A DNA stretch of 64,000 bases from Lantana camara (GCA_037501455.1 CM074861.1:100107001-100171000), one strand, 5' to 3'; positions 23,029 through 35,629 are shown, numbered from the stretch's first letter. Notes: a model not told the origin generated them from the letters alone. Program-made: numbers and translations.

Positions 23029-23746
23029 GCTGTGAATCTTGCTTTTCATTAGTTTAACCATTTTATCTCCCTTATGTGATTAAAGTATATATGCTAAATG
23101 TGTTATGCTTCTTTAATTAGACTTTATTCGTTTTGAGAAACATATAGGAAATAGGAAAAAGGATTGTAGTCTAAACTAGTGGAAATCAGCTTCAATAAAG
23201 AGCCATAATTATCTTTAATCTTTCTTGTTTTATTATTTTATTTATTTATTTTTGTATTGTTGGTTTAAATTTATTACGTTCATAAAATCAAAGAAACGCA
23301 AAAAACTGTGATATATATCAAGGAGTGCTGTACAAACATGTCTCCCTTCTAGTAGAAAATAAAATAACAAAAAGATAAATGTTTCTAATCAATTAAGCTT
23401 GGCCTAATAATGATTATATCCATTTTTGCATGTGAGTATTGATCATTAAGTAATTCATCATATCAGGAATACAAAAATGATTAATATGATATAATATGTA
23501 GGGTCATCATAACTTGTAGCATAAATCATATACAGGTGCCCTTAATGTGTAAGATTCCCATGCCGACAAAAGCAATTCTTTTCTTACGTTATACGCAATG
23601 CATGAATTCGTTTTTCCTTTTTCTATTCTTTGAATGTATGTATGAAGGTTTAAGGACTTGCAATCATTTGCAGAAAACAAAATAATCTATTATCCCGTTT
23701 CTAAATTATCTCACAAAAAAAATAAAAAAAGAAGAAGAAGAAGAAA
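23029..23746 (+). promoter_or_regulatory. Upstream region of the NLR gene
   Basis: AT-rich intergenic DNA between the Sirevirus LTR and the NLR start. It holds a GAAGAAGAAGAAG purine tract immediately before the ATG (AAAATGG context), which may be 5' UTR. I cannot pick a single convincing TATA box; several ATATAT stretches are possible. The LTR edge is about 720 bp from the start codon, so the retroelement may form part of the promoter neighbourhood. Confidence 0.4.
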
Positions 23747-24770
23747 ATGGTTGATGCAGTTGGAACAATGGCTCTCGAAACCCTTCGAGATCTGTTGATT
23801 GAGGAAGCAAAGTTCATATATAATGTTGGTGGCCAAGTTGAGGAGGTTCGCAGGCAACTCCAAACCATGCACTTTTTCTTGAAGGATGCTGATAAAAGAA
23901 GAGAAAGCTACAATTCAGAAACAGTGCGTGATTGGGTCTTCAAGCATCGAGATTTGGCCACTCAGGCCGAGAATGTGCTTGAAAGATATGCAATCCAAGT
24001 TCAATCCAAAAGAGAAGGAGGAAGCCTGAAAGATAAACTCAAACGATTTGCTGGTGTTTTGGGTGAGTGGTTGAATGTGCACCAGATTGGGAAGGAGATC
24101 GAAGACATAAAATCCGGCATGGCGGATCTCACCAAAAGAGCAGAGTCTATGACTAAAATAGGAGAAGGCTCTTCAAATTCGGTCGACCATGATGACATCG
24201 AATGGTCAAGGAAAACATTTGGTTACGAGACAGAACAATATTTTGTTGGGATGAAGGATGAAATACGACTGCTCGAATCACTGCTGACAAGTGATGGTGC
24301 CATATCTAACAGAGTAATTTCCATATGTGGAATGGGCGGGCTGGGGAAGACCACTCTCGCCACAAAAATTTACAGAGGGGAGGCGGCACAGCGCAGCTTT
24401 GATGTACGAGTGTGGGTTTGCATAAGCCAGCAATTCCGACTCAAAAATGTTCTTCAAGAATTACTAAAACAATTTCTCCCCAGCGAAGAACATCAGATTA
24501 GGGGAATGGAGGAAGAGGATTTGGCCATGAAGTTGCTCGGTGTGCAAGATGAGAAGAAATGTTTGGTGGTGGTTGATGACATATGGGAAGTTGATCACTG
24601 GAATACATTAAGTCGCTTTTTCCGCATTGCAGAGGACCGTTGCAGAATATTGGTGACAACACGAAATGAGAAGATCTGCGCAGGAGAGTATTATGTCCAC
24701 AAGCTCAATTATTTGAGCGAAGATGAAGGCTCGGAACTACTTCTGAAGATAGCAGTTCCACAAGGACAAG
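23747..24770 (+). CDS. CC-NBS-LRR disease-resistance protein, exon 1 (coiled coil and first part of NB-ARC)
   Basis: First exon of an intracellular immune receptor of the CNL class, nearest to RPP8/RPP13/late-blight R1-type proteins. Residues 1-130 form an Rx-type coiled coil; the EDVID position reads AENVLE. NB-ARC begins about 165: P-loop GMGGLGKTT 195-203, RNBS-A VRVWVCISQQF 220-230, kinase-2 CLVVVDDIW 272-280, RNBS-B RILVTTRNEK 300-309. The donor is at 24771 (CAAG/GTTATA), 341 codons plus one base into the gene. Joined to 27010-28727 the frame is kept (junction codon GAG) and gives 913 residues, normal for the family. The start is the first ATG, after a GAA-rich tract. The open frame runs 12 codons into the intron (to 24808), so retained intron would give a truncated CC-NB protein. 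Confidence 0.92.
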
Positions 24771-25136
24771 GTTATATAGTTAGTCACTATTTTTTGCTTT
24801 ATAGCTAAAAACATATTAAAAATTACAAATATTGGTCCCGTAACTTACACCTTTTCATACTTCAATCCTTTTCGATATGTCATTTTCAATTTTGTCCTCT
24901 AATTTAAAAAATTTTACAATTTTTAGCCCGAAAAAACAAAATCCGTAAATTTGTCCACGTATCACTCATTCAGACCAATTTTGCTAATGTGTTGATCCGG
25001 TGTGGCATAAATTGAAAAATTTTCAATTTTACTTATGTGGCATCCACTGTCTATATCCACATGTTAATTAAAAAAATATAATATACATTGCAAATCAAAG
25101 AAAATTATAAAATCTAATATCTTAAATAAAATACCA

Positions 25137-25173
<37 letters not shown>

Positions 25174-25930
25174 ATATATAATATGATCCGTTTTGCAATT
25201 CATCATCTAAACTATTTTAATCCCAATACCACCATCCAAATTCTTATTTCTTGACAAACCACCATTCCAACTTATTTTTTAGTGGTTCTGACTCTTTTTC
25301 AGCGGTTTTGATGACTCAACAATGCCACACATGTGATAAGTGCGTGACTCAAAAATACTACACATTTGACGGATTTACCCTTTGTACTCTCACACACAAA
25401 TCACTCATGTGGTATTTTTGAGTGAAAACAGTTGAAAAAGAGTCAAAATCACTAAAAAATATGTTAGGATGGTGGTTTGTCAAGAAATAATAGTTTGGAT
25501 AGTGGTATTGAGATCGAAATAGTTTAGATGGTGAATTATAAAAAGGGTCACAGTTCGGATGATAAAAAATTATTATCTCTCTCTATACATATACACACTA
25601 GTGTAAACCACATCAGCAAAATTAGGTTTTTTTTTTTTTTTTTTTTTTTAATAATGTTGAGTCCAAATCGGGCTAAAATTATAAAATTTTTTAAATATAG
25701 AATAAAATTGAAAATGTGATATCGAAAAGGGCTGAAGTATGAAAATGTGTAAGTTAGGGGATGATTTTTACAATTTCGCCCAAAAACATATTAAATTAGC
25801 TGTGATCATTAATGATATTTATGTTGTATATATGAGTAAAAGGTATTTCATAAACTAGATCCTATTCAAACATAAAATGAATTTTATGAAATATTAGTGT
25901 TAACATATAATTATTATCTTAATCTTTGAA

Positions 25931-25976
<46 letters not shown>

Positions 25977-26877
25977 TAAAATTTCTTGGGTTAAAAGTAC
26001 TTTATAATAAGTATCACACCATGTCCTGAGTGATTTATAATACTGCATAAAGGACAACCATTATACGTTTGAATCTAGTAAGGATTTTTTTTTTTAAAAT
26101 AATTTAAATAATGATTGGACAGAGATTAATTAAAAGAATGTTCATACGGCCTTAGCTTCATATATATCAAAAAATGAGATCCAAAATGTCTTAGGCGAAA
26201 CAAACTTTGAGTCTTTAGAATGAGTAAATATATAGTATAAAACATAATAAAAGTAGTTTGTGAATTTAGCCTTTTATTTATTGCTATATTTACATGTGGA
26301 GGATAGTTTGGTCAATTCATTAATATACCAAAACATGACAGGCCACATTTGACCCTCCAATATAGATATACTAAAATGTAAAAAGCAACAAAGCACATTT
26401 GGCTTTATATACTTCCCTTCCATCACAGTGATTTACTTTAGAGATATGGTGCCATTTTCTAAAGAATACATTTTGACCCTAAAAAAAATATAAAAAATCA
26501 TAATTTGATATCATTTAATCAAATAATTACATCCGTGAATTTGGTAATACATTACACACCCAAAAGAAGACACTTTTTTGGGATATTGCTAAATTTATGA
26601 GCGGTATAAATGTAATTATCAAATTTATATGGGAGTGTAAACATAATATTAGATTAAGAGGGACTAAATTGTAATTCTCTATATTTCATTGGAGTCCATA
26701 TATAATTATAGTCTACAAATGAATGCCAAACAGAAAATACTATTTGACTTAATTTTTAAATTATATGATCAAATGTAAAACAAAAGTTGAGAAAATATTA
26801 GAGAGGTTTAAATCTTCTCCCCCCCCCCCCCCCCCCACCCCTAATTTCCTGTACTTTTCTATATTCGGTTACTGTTC

Positions 26878-26908
<31 letters not shown>

Positions 26909-27009
26909 CATACATTAATGAATTAAGCTAGCAAATATGCATTGATCTCTTTATTATCCACGAATTTCCTAAAGATTTCACATCAATCTTCAACGTATTG
27001 GAATTGCAG
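24771..27009 (+). other. NLR intron with repeats
   Basis: A 2.2 kb intron with GT at 24771 and AG at 27008-27009 (TTGCAG), lying within NB-ARC between RNBS-B and the GLPL-like motif. It contains a foldback transposon (24821-25781), TA microsatellites at about 25137-25180, 25929-25975 and 26880-26905, a T run near 25627-25649 and an 18-base C run near 26819-26836. No coding sequence was seen. Confidence 0.75.
24821..25781. mobile_element. Foldback DNA transposon in the NLR intron
   Basis: The two ends are inverted repeats of over 110 bp (for example TAACTTACACCTTTTCATAC near 24845 against its near-complement near 25760). Pairing continues inward through the TTTCTTGACAAACCACCA block and its complement near 25470, with a centre close to 25370. 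The element is therefore one long imperfect hairpin. It is flanked by a direct repeat AAAAACATATTAAA (24807-24820 and 25782-25795), consistent with a target duplication; 9-11 bp is usual for Mutator-like elements, and adjacent matches may extend it. It has no transposase. An internal TA microsatellite (25137-25180) lies in one arm. Confidence 0.75.
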
Positions 27010-28727
27010 AGCTACCTACGACTGAACTAACGTTATTGGAAGAACTAGGTAGAGAAATGGTACGAAAATGTGGGTATTTGCCGCTAGCCGTTTCTGTGAT
27101 TGGTGGAATTTTGCGTCAGGAAAAAACTCCGAGTGGGTGGGAGAAAGTATGTAAAGATACTGACTCATACCTACAACATGGAGATGGTGTACAAGTAAAC
27201 AAAAGAGTGACACAAATATTAGATTTGAGCTATAGTGTGCTGCCTTATAATTTGAAACCTTGTTTTCTTTATCTTGGATGTTTCCTAGAGGATACAGAAA
27301 TACCTGCAGAAGATTTGTACTTATTATGGATGGCTGAAGGAATGATCTCATCTCAAGATAGAGGAAGACAAGAGACACTGAGAGATGTTGCCGAGCGATA
27401 TTTGTGTGAGTTAGCAAATAGATGTATGGTTCAATTGACAATGGATGAAGAGTCCGCTCATAATAGGTACAAATCGTGTCGTCTTCATGATCTAATGAGA
27501 GACCTCTGTCTGTTGAAGGGAAAAGAAGAAAGGTTTCTTGAGGTTGTTGATAGAGAGATGGGAAGAGAAGATGTTTTTTCAGTAAGCCGGTTGGCAATTC
27601 ACGTGGATAAACCCCAGCATAACATTAGTGAATATAAACACTTGCGATCTCTTATGTTCCCTAGGAAAGGCTTTGAACCATTTATGGAATGGAATAAATT
27701 GGTTTCGGTTGATTTTGGAATGTTTAAGTCTCTCAAAATTCTAACATTCGAAGGTTTTAAGTGTGGTAATGGAGAATTGCCCAAGGGAATTGAAAATTTG
27801 ATCTTATTGAAGCACTTGAGTGTGAAAGGTAGTGAGGTGGGTAAGCTGCCATCAGGTATTTGCAAGCTACCATGTTTACAATCTCTTGATCTTCGTACAT
27901 ATGGTATAACTGAATTACCTAATTCTATTCATAAGTTGAAGAGTTTGAGGCATTTATTTTTAGATGCCTCCTGGAGGAAAGTAATTGGAAGTGAGAAATT
28001 GAAATTGGGTAGCTTGATTGAATTGGAGACATTGATTGGGTTCAGTAGTGACATGGATGACATTACCGATTTGATTAAACTGCCTAAACTTCGAGTATTG
28101 GATGGAGTAGTTTATAATGAATACACTCTATCGGTGATTGTTGATCATATCTTGAAAAACCAAGACCGATTTCGAGAGGCGCGTTTTACTATTTATAGCT
28201 GCTCGATGGATCTTCTTCGCAAGACACTCATGTGTCGATCATTAAGTTCCTTGGATATTCAGGGATTTGGTCTGAAAAAACTACCATCCTACGAACCTCA
28301 GATGGGTAAGAATCTCATTAGATTGGAATTATGGCACTCTAATATGTCGGAAGACCCCATGGAAATGCTAGAGAAGCTTTCCCAGTTGCGATTCCTTGAA
28401 TTGAAATATAATTCATTTGTAGGCAGAGAGATGGTTTGTAGGGCAAATGGATTTCCTCAACTCAGGGAGCTTGCTCTGATACGGTTGCCTAATTTAGAGG
28501 AATGGAGAGTGGAGGAAAAAGCAATGCCCAACCTCTCCAAGCTATGTATCTATAGGCTTCAGCAATTGAAGATGATTCCAGAAGGATTGAAGTTTATTAC
28601 TACTCTCAAACAACTGTTAATTCAAGATATGCCACAGGAATTCAAAGACAGGGTAAAAGTGCTGGAGGGGAAAGAAGGAGATGATTATCACAAAATCAGA
28701 CACGTACCTTCCATTCAGATTGACTAA
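27010..28727 (+). CDS. CC-NBS-LRR disease-resistance protein, exon 2 (rest of NB-ARC and LRR)
   Basis: Completes the receptor begun at 23747. In full-protein numbering: GLPL-like GYLPLAVS 363-370, RNBS-D CFLYLGCFLED 426-436, the MHD position as RLHDLMRD 499-506 (LHD, with the key His and Asp kept), then leucine-rich repeats from about 540 to the end. The repeats are regular, for example LPCLQSLDLRTYGITELPNS and later LSQLRFLELKYNSF. Stop TAA at 28725-28727. No internal stop or frameshift, so this is the only host gene here that looks functional. Such receptors detect pathogen effectors directly or through guarded host proteins and trigger immune signalling; the ligand cannot be told from sequence. 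Confidence 0.92.
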
Positions 28728-29600
28728 TTAACTGGTGAAATGGTACTTAATTCGTATATCATTCTTCCATTCGTATATCATTTTTTAAGCCTACGCAAAT
28801 GGCTGCTCATATAAAATTTATTTATTTTTCAGGTCAGTGGAAAGTCACTACAAACGGGTGGTTACTCTGCATAGTGAAGATGTATTTTTGCTTGAATTGG
28901 TGTGCAATCTTTCTATTAAGTTATCCTTATACAAGACACAAATTTCTTTTCCCGTCTGTAATATTGTTTTTAGGGACAAGATTTACTTTGTATCTCTACA
29001 TTATATTTCATCTATTATTTACTATTTTTTTATAAGTATTTACAGAAAATTGCTCCTGGCCGTTGGTTGAAATAGATGAATATACAAGTATATAGACGTC
29101 CAAAAATAATTAATTTTGGAGTAGCTTATACTTTATATCAAATTTCAAACTAATTTTAAATGTAAACTTTTTTTTTAATTTATGAAACAAATATTTTAAA
29201 AGTGCAAAACTTAATAAATAATTCAATAATTGAGTATAGTAAACCTAACAACATTTAGCTTCAAATCAAGTTAAAAAAAAAAAAAAAAAAAAAAAAACAC
29301 CTTAAAATCAAGTTATGGTTCGTTCTTTAGGACCTGTTCGAATCCCGCTTAAATGTGCATGTGTTAATTATAAAAGAAAAAATAAAAAAAATTCAAATAA
29401 CCGTCTAATCTAAAGATAGTTATGGATAATCTTTCGCAGAATGATGAATTTACTATCATTAACTTCATAATTTACATATTCAAAAAATAATAATAAGAAA
29501 GTTAGTTGGCCTATTTATTTCTACCACAAAAAGAGTTAGACCCCCATACAATTAGGGTTGCCTTCGAGTCGCGGTAATTAAATCTCTTTCTTTCTTATTA
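28728..29600 (+). other. 3' flank of the NLR gene
   Basis: AT-rich DNA, presumably including the NLR 3' UTR. An open frame at 28799-29070 has no recognisable domain. A 25-base A run is at about 29274-29297, and a tRNA B-box-like GTTCGAATCC lies near 29337, possibly a short SINE relic. Nothing else supported. Confidence 0.4.
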
Positions 29601-29606
29601 TCTATG

Positions 29607-30295
29607 TATATTATAAAAGTGTGAGTTGTTTCTTACAAAATACGGATCGCCTAAAATACCCTCATAATAATTATATGAATAACTATTAGATAGGGATAAC
29701 TATGTAATTACAATATTATAAATTATTAATTTAACTATATTTAAAAAATACTTATTAACTTATAATAGAATTCTTGGTAGAATTAAAACTTTTTTAACTT
29801 AAAAAAAAAAAATTGTTTAACAAGGACTGTTTTAATATTAATTTAGGGTTAATTACATATAGACCCCATGAGAGTATTAGAAATTACAACTTGTGACCTT
29901 CTTAGTCAAACAACTACATATACGCCCATTGAGAAGTTTGAAAGTTACAGTATATTATAAAAGTGTGAGTTGTTTCTTACAAAATACGGATCGCCTAAAA
30001 TACCCTCATAATAATTATATGAATAACTATTAGATAGGGATAACTATGTAATTACAATATTATAAATTATTAATTTAACTATATTTAAAAAATACTTATT
30101 AACTTATAATAGAACTCTTGGTAGAATTAAAACTTTTTTAACTTAAAAAAAAAAATTGTTTAACAAGGACTGTTTTAATATTAATTTAGGGTTAATTACA
30201 TATAGACCCCATGAGAGTATTAGAAATTACAACTTGTGACCTTCTTAGTCAAACAACTACATATACGCCCATTGAGAAGTTTGAAAGTTACACAA
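29607..30295 (+). repeat. 345-bp direct tandem duplication of the Helitron 5' region
   Basis: TATATTATAAAAGTGTGAG starts at 29607 and again at 29952. The two copies differ by only a few bases (GAATTC against GAACTC, and A-run length). Each copy contains the Helitron head and the left arm of the foldback element below, so the duplication happened after that element inserted. Confidence 0.9.
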
Positions 30296-30744
30296 AACAC
30301 GCATAAATTAGGGTTCTTTTAAATTTTTGATGACATCATCAAACTTTTACTTGATTTTCCTATTTTACCCATTCATTTAGTATAACATTTTTTATTTTAA
30401 TAATTATTCCTAACTATATCTAGATTGGTATTAAAAATCTAAATTTAATAAATTAAATCATTAATTAATATAAGATGATATGATTTATCATTTCAAATAT
30501 TAAATTATATATAATAAATATGAATTTAATGGGTTAAATATAATATTTAGAAAATGATGTTATATAGAGTTATAATATATAATAAAGTAATATTTATGTA
30601 TATATATATATTAATTACACCACCACCGCACGACAATACATATATTCATTCATACGTATATATATATAACATGCCAATATACATATATATTCATACATAC
30701 TGATATGTAATATGTATGACATATAACATATATAAATATTACAT

Positions 30745-30802
<58 letters not shown>

Positions 30803-31104
30803 TTTTCTATATATATAATTTAATATTTAAAATGACAAAATCATATTATTTTATATTAATTAATGATTTAATTTATTAAATTTAAAATTTCAATACTAAT
30901 TCAAATATATACTAAATGAAGGGTCAAAATAGGGAAATCAAGTTAAAATTTTGACGATGTCATAAAATATTTAAAAGAACCTTAATTCATGGGGTTTTGT
31001 GTAATTTTCAAACTCCTTAATGGGTGTATGTGTAATTGTTTAACTAAGAGAATCACAAGTTATAGTTTCTAATACTCCCGTGGGAGCTATCTGTAACTAA
31101 CCCT
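30188..31104. mobile_element. Foldback transposon inside the Helitron
   Basis: Inverted ends AGGGTTAATTACA (30188) and TGTAACTAACCCT (31092-31104), with roughly 200-bp imperfect arms (for example GGGTTCTTTTAAAT near 30315 against its complement near 30975). The interior includes an AT palindrome and a TA microsatellite (about 30746-30798). No ORF. The exact target duplication is unclear. Confidence 0.7.
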
Positions 31105-33229
31105 ATTAATATATTAGTTAATTGTATTCAAAACTTATAATATAAGTTGTCTATTTTTTAATTTAAAACTCTATAATTTAAAATGTTATAATAAGATATA
31201 TCTAACGAATTGGAAAACATTAAATTAATTCACTTTATAATTTTAATAAAATTTGATAATTAATTAAAATAAAATATGATCTAAATTGAATGAGTTAAAT
31301 AAGATAAGTTTCAATAAATCAATTCTAATGTAATTCTAATTATATAACTCCATAATTCTAATTATCTAAGTTCATAAAATTTCTTTAATTATAATCATAT
31401 TATAATTTTATAAACATATCTAATTATCAAAATAATATAATTGGATAATTTATATAAAATAATTTTCAATTAACTAATATTAATATAATTATAATTATCT
31501 AAATATAATTAAAAATATAATATTTCATTAGTTTATATATTAAAATATAAATTATATTAAATGTATAAATGTTATTTAGATAGGATAATTAACATAGTCT
31601 ATATATATTAAATAGTATAAATAGGGTTTCTGATTTCTTACATTTAATATATACCACAATTTAGAATTACAGATCGTCAGACCAAAGTTACTTTAAATTA
31701 AGAATTCCAAGGAAACTTAATATGTGTGCATGTAAAAATAAGATATAATTTAATTTTATAAATTATTTTTATGGTGTTCAATTAAATATTCCTTGAGTTT
31801 TTTATATTAATTTACTCTTTTAATTATTTCTACTATATATATAAAATAAATAGTAAAATATTAATATAAATCTTAAATAATGTTCGTTAGAGTAATATAA
31901 ATAAAAAAATGGAATGCAAGATCAATAGCAAATAGAGAATTAAAAAGAGATAAAAAAATAGTTAGTTAAAAGAAAGAATAGTTGATTTTGATGTATATTA
32001 ACGCACATACCAAATTAAGGACAAACTCAAATAATATTTTGATTCAATAATGATGTCACTCAATGATCAGTTGTTAATTGTATCATTTAGTGATCATGAT
32101 TTGAAAGACGTCACAAATTTTTTGAGAAAAGTTATAAAATTTAAAATATCACTTATTCAGTAAGGAGATTTCTGAAAATGTGGTTGGACATATACATACA
32201 ATCAAGTTTCAAAAGAAATGGTTGTCATATGCTCATATTTTGATAGTTTTTGGGTTAAAATATAAAATTATAGCTCACAATTAACTTGATCAATTTTTTG
32301 TGTAAAACTTTTTTATTAGGAAAAGAATCCCAAACTTTATGAGTGAGTTATAAAACACATGGTGCATAAATCATGTAGATGAAATAACTTAAATAATTTT
32401 TGTATGATGGATGGAGAATGTAAATATCGTTACTCATGTTCATATTATGACAATAGAACACAAGGTAAAGATGGATATCCGATCTGTGAAAGGAAAAGAA
32501 TCACACTGATGGTTCAAGATCGCAATAAACAACTTTATAACCAATTTGTAGTACCTTATAATCCATATCTCTTATTAAGTTATAATTCTCACATTAACAT
32601 CGGGATTTTCTTAGAGTGACAATTGTGAAATTTACAAATATATTTATAAAGGATATGACAAAGTGTTAAATTTAGGACTTTGGGTCATTGCTCTAGAACA
32701 ATGATCATTGAACAGTTTTCAATGTGTGCGAAAAAGCGAAAAAAAAATATATAAAAAATTTCTAGAGCATTATGTATGAGAAATTAATGTAAATATTCGA
32801 AAGATTTGAAGAAATAATTGATGACAGGATATAACTAACTATTACAAGAAGAAGAGATTATTTAGTTTTAAGACTTGGGAATTAATTGACTCCAATTTAG
32901 GGATAAATATAAACGTTTCTTTCATCTCTCAACCATAACGAGAAGAAAGAGGTTTCACTCAACCATAACGAGAAGATGAATGAGTAACCAATAATGACCA
33001 ACTAAAGCACACATTTGGGAATACTACACCAAACTATTCAGTGGATATACTATCGAAAAGGTGATGAGCGTTGGTATTAGCTTGCACCAACAATAAGGTG
33101 GCATGCACCTGTACGAAGCCCTATCCATTATAATCCCCACATCACCTATTCTTTCGAGCCTACTTTTTTCAAACCTATTAGGATATAGTAAGAGACATGG
33201 TGGTGAAATTCATCAATAATTGCATAGAG
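31105..33229. other. AT-rich stretch without recognisable features
   Basis: Very AT-rich, with many short ATTAAT/TATAAT tracts. Open frames here (for example 32404-32619) show no known domain. I see no gene, hairpin or terminal repeat that I can support. Confidence 0.5.
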
Positions 33230-35300
33230 AGATATCAATTCCCAAGAAGGCTTATCAGACGTTTATTTATCTGATTTTGAAAGTTAATTCACCAAAAATT
33301 TAAACGAGATTCGGTCCATTACGTTGTGTAACGTATTGCTCAAAATGATCACGAATATGATTATACCCCGTTTAAGCCGTATATCAAAGAAATTGTGAGC
33401 CCAAACCAGAATAGTGTTTTTCTCGATCGAGACACCCATTATAATATCTTGATGCTTCAAAAAGTGTTATGAATGATACATCACTCCAAAGAAAGAAAAA
33501 AAAGGGGATAGTGCTGAAAATAAATCTTGAAAAGGATACAACAAAGCTCATTGAAATGTTCTAAAGAAAATCTAACTTTCTTCAAATTTGATACAAAAAT
33601 CATCAATATCAGTAGAGCAAAATGGAGGGGATACAACCGGAGATTTTGTGGAATAGTAAACCGACCGAGGATCTATGGATGTGTGGCATTAGATAAGGTA
33701 ATCACTCTCGCCTTATTTATTTGTACTCTACATGGAACAACTTACGTATATGATTTAGGAGGATATTTTAGCCGGACACTAGAAGCTAATTAAGGTATGT
33801 CAGAGATCACATCTCACACTTGCTTTTTACGAACAATATAATATTAGGAGCTAAAACTATTGTAGATGGAACAAAATGTATTTAAAGTGTGGTTGGGGCA
33901 TTTCATATATTATTGAGAAGACTATTTCAATCGGACATTGAAAGTCAATTATGGTATATCAGAAAGACCCTCACATCTCTCACTTGATTTGCAAATCTAC
34001 TATGGATGGAGCGATGTGCATCAGTTTTGTGGTTGAGGTGTTTTGCAAGACATCGGGCCTCAAATTGAACTTCAGCAAATCACATGTATTGTTCGCACCT
34101 TATGTGTCATTGGACACGAGCCTCAACTTATAGCTTCTCGAATATGGAAGGGGATTGATAGAAGCACTCAGATGGTGGAACCATTTATGGAATAGGTGTC
34201 TTTATGGAATGATAGATGATTATCACAATTAAAACTCACCAAAATCATTGCAGATAACATTAATGAGAAGGATAAAGAACTTAATTATGGTATGTAATTT
34301 CATTGGCACGGATAAAAACTAGAACCTTAATAAGTTGAAAATAGTATTGCGCAAGAAAGAGATGACTAAGATTCTTAGCGTCCCAATTGCGCTGCATGAT
34401 AATGGAGATTAGAAACTCTGTATTGGGTCAGTTAATAATAAATTTTCCTATAAAGTGGTCTATAGTCTGTTTATGGAGGATGAGGCATATGTGAAAATCG
34501 GAGATGGACTTGAAAATCACCTTGGCCCAGAAGTTCAAAATTTTCTTGTGGCTTTGCCAACATAATAGCTTGCTCATAAATGTACTGAAGTATGACTGGA
34601 ATTTTGGGGGATGTAATGTATGTACATGTTGCACAGGATGTGAAGATCTGGATCGCGTGTTGAGAAGTCATCTGTTGGCACTCTGGGTGTGGGAAAAGAT
34701 TGTTAATGCATAGACTGATCTTCGTGGATTGTGAGGGTCGAACGAGCTCAAAGAGAGCTTTAATAGCAAAATTCAAAGCGGCGTATTACCAGAATGTTCA
34801 GAGTGAATTGTCTTAATTTTGACGCTTTGAAATTTTTGTAAAGCACGAGGTGGAGCTATCAGAATATTGTGAAGTCTAAGAGCATCATTTTTCGCCACAT
34901 AAAAGAGTTATCTGATGCCTCAATACTAATCAGTGAGGACAAATGACATAAGCAAAATAAAATATTCGTCGAGTAGTCGTGGAGTAAATTTGATAAGGGA
35001 TTCGGTTAAGGAGGTCATTCAAGATGACAATGAAAGATGAGTGTTAGGATACACTATGAATGTTCGTAAAGATTCAATAAATATGGCAGAGTTATTGGGT
35101 TTACATGAGGGACTTGACATTAGCTTGGAAGAGGGCACTTCTCAAAGAACAATGTGGAGATTGATTCGAACATGGTGGTGAAATGGATTACGGAGGATAT
35201 TGAAAAACACCCATGAAAATTTTAATTTTTTATTAGTGAAATATACTCCACGAACTTTGGAAAACTTGGATTAAACACGTATCGGGAGGAAAAAAAAAAA
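33230..35300 (+). pseudogene. Degenerate LINE (L1-like) retrotransposon remains
   Basis: Fragments in shifting frames match plant LINE pol in the right order: reverse transcriptase SITLCNVLLKMITNMIIP near 33310-33400 (family consensus resembles RPISLCNV.YKI..K), TSGLKLNFSKSHVLFAP near 34050-34100, a zf-RVT-like KIFLWLCQHNSLLINVL near 34530-34590 with Cys pairs following, and an RNase H-like AELLGLHEGLDISLEEG near 35085-35140. An A-rich stretch at about 35289-35299 may be the poly-A tail. Many stops and frameshifts make it dead. It sits inside the Helitron, close to that element's 3' end. Confidence 0.7.
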
Positions 35301-35377
35301 CATGATGTGAATAATTTTAGTCCTTAATTTATTTAATAAATATAATAACCAACCTTATTTAAATAAACTAAAGGTTA

Positions 35378-35405
35378 AACGTGCAACGCACGTTCGTTTC
35401 ACTAG
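35378..35405 (+). other. Helitron 3' terminal hairpin and CTAG end
   Basis: AACGTGC and GCACGTT (7-bp arms, loop AAC) followed by CGTTTCACTAG and then T. Helitrons typically end in a short hairpin 10-12 bases before CTRR-T, which this matches. Confidence 0.8.
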
Positions 35406-35629
35406 TTCGAAGAAAAGGAGAAGTCCTGAATATATATAAGACCAAGCAGTTAATAAAACAAGTTAAAAAAATAAATAAATAAATAGTTTAATATTCTTTT
35501 TTCTTTTATTTAGATTGCAACTTTAGATAGCTATTACTATCTCAAAAATCTTTCAACCAAGAAAAAGAAAAGTATTTTCTTTCTTACCCATACACTACAA
35601 AAAAAACACTTTTTGTGACAAAATAATTT

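Larger units (their letters stand above)
29601..35405 (+). mobile_element. Helitron-like element
   Basis: The 5' end reads A/TCTATGTATATTATAAAAGTG, matching the TCTATATTATAAAAGTGTGAG-type starts of plant Helitrons. The 3' end has a 7-bp stem with 3-nt loop (35378-35394), then 11 bases ending CTAG followed by T. Insertion between A and T without target duplication fits the class. The body is very AT-rich and holds a foldback element and a decayed LINE. No Rep or helicase motif was recognised, so it would be non-autonomous. I cannot exclude that the two ends belong to different Helitrons. Confidence 0.65.

Noticed and set aside
28799..29070. Possible third NLR exon or a small membrane protein
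   Set aside because: The NLR already ends with a normal stop and LRR tail; the frame is AT-rich, hydrophobic by composition, and has no support as an exon.
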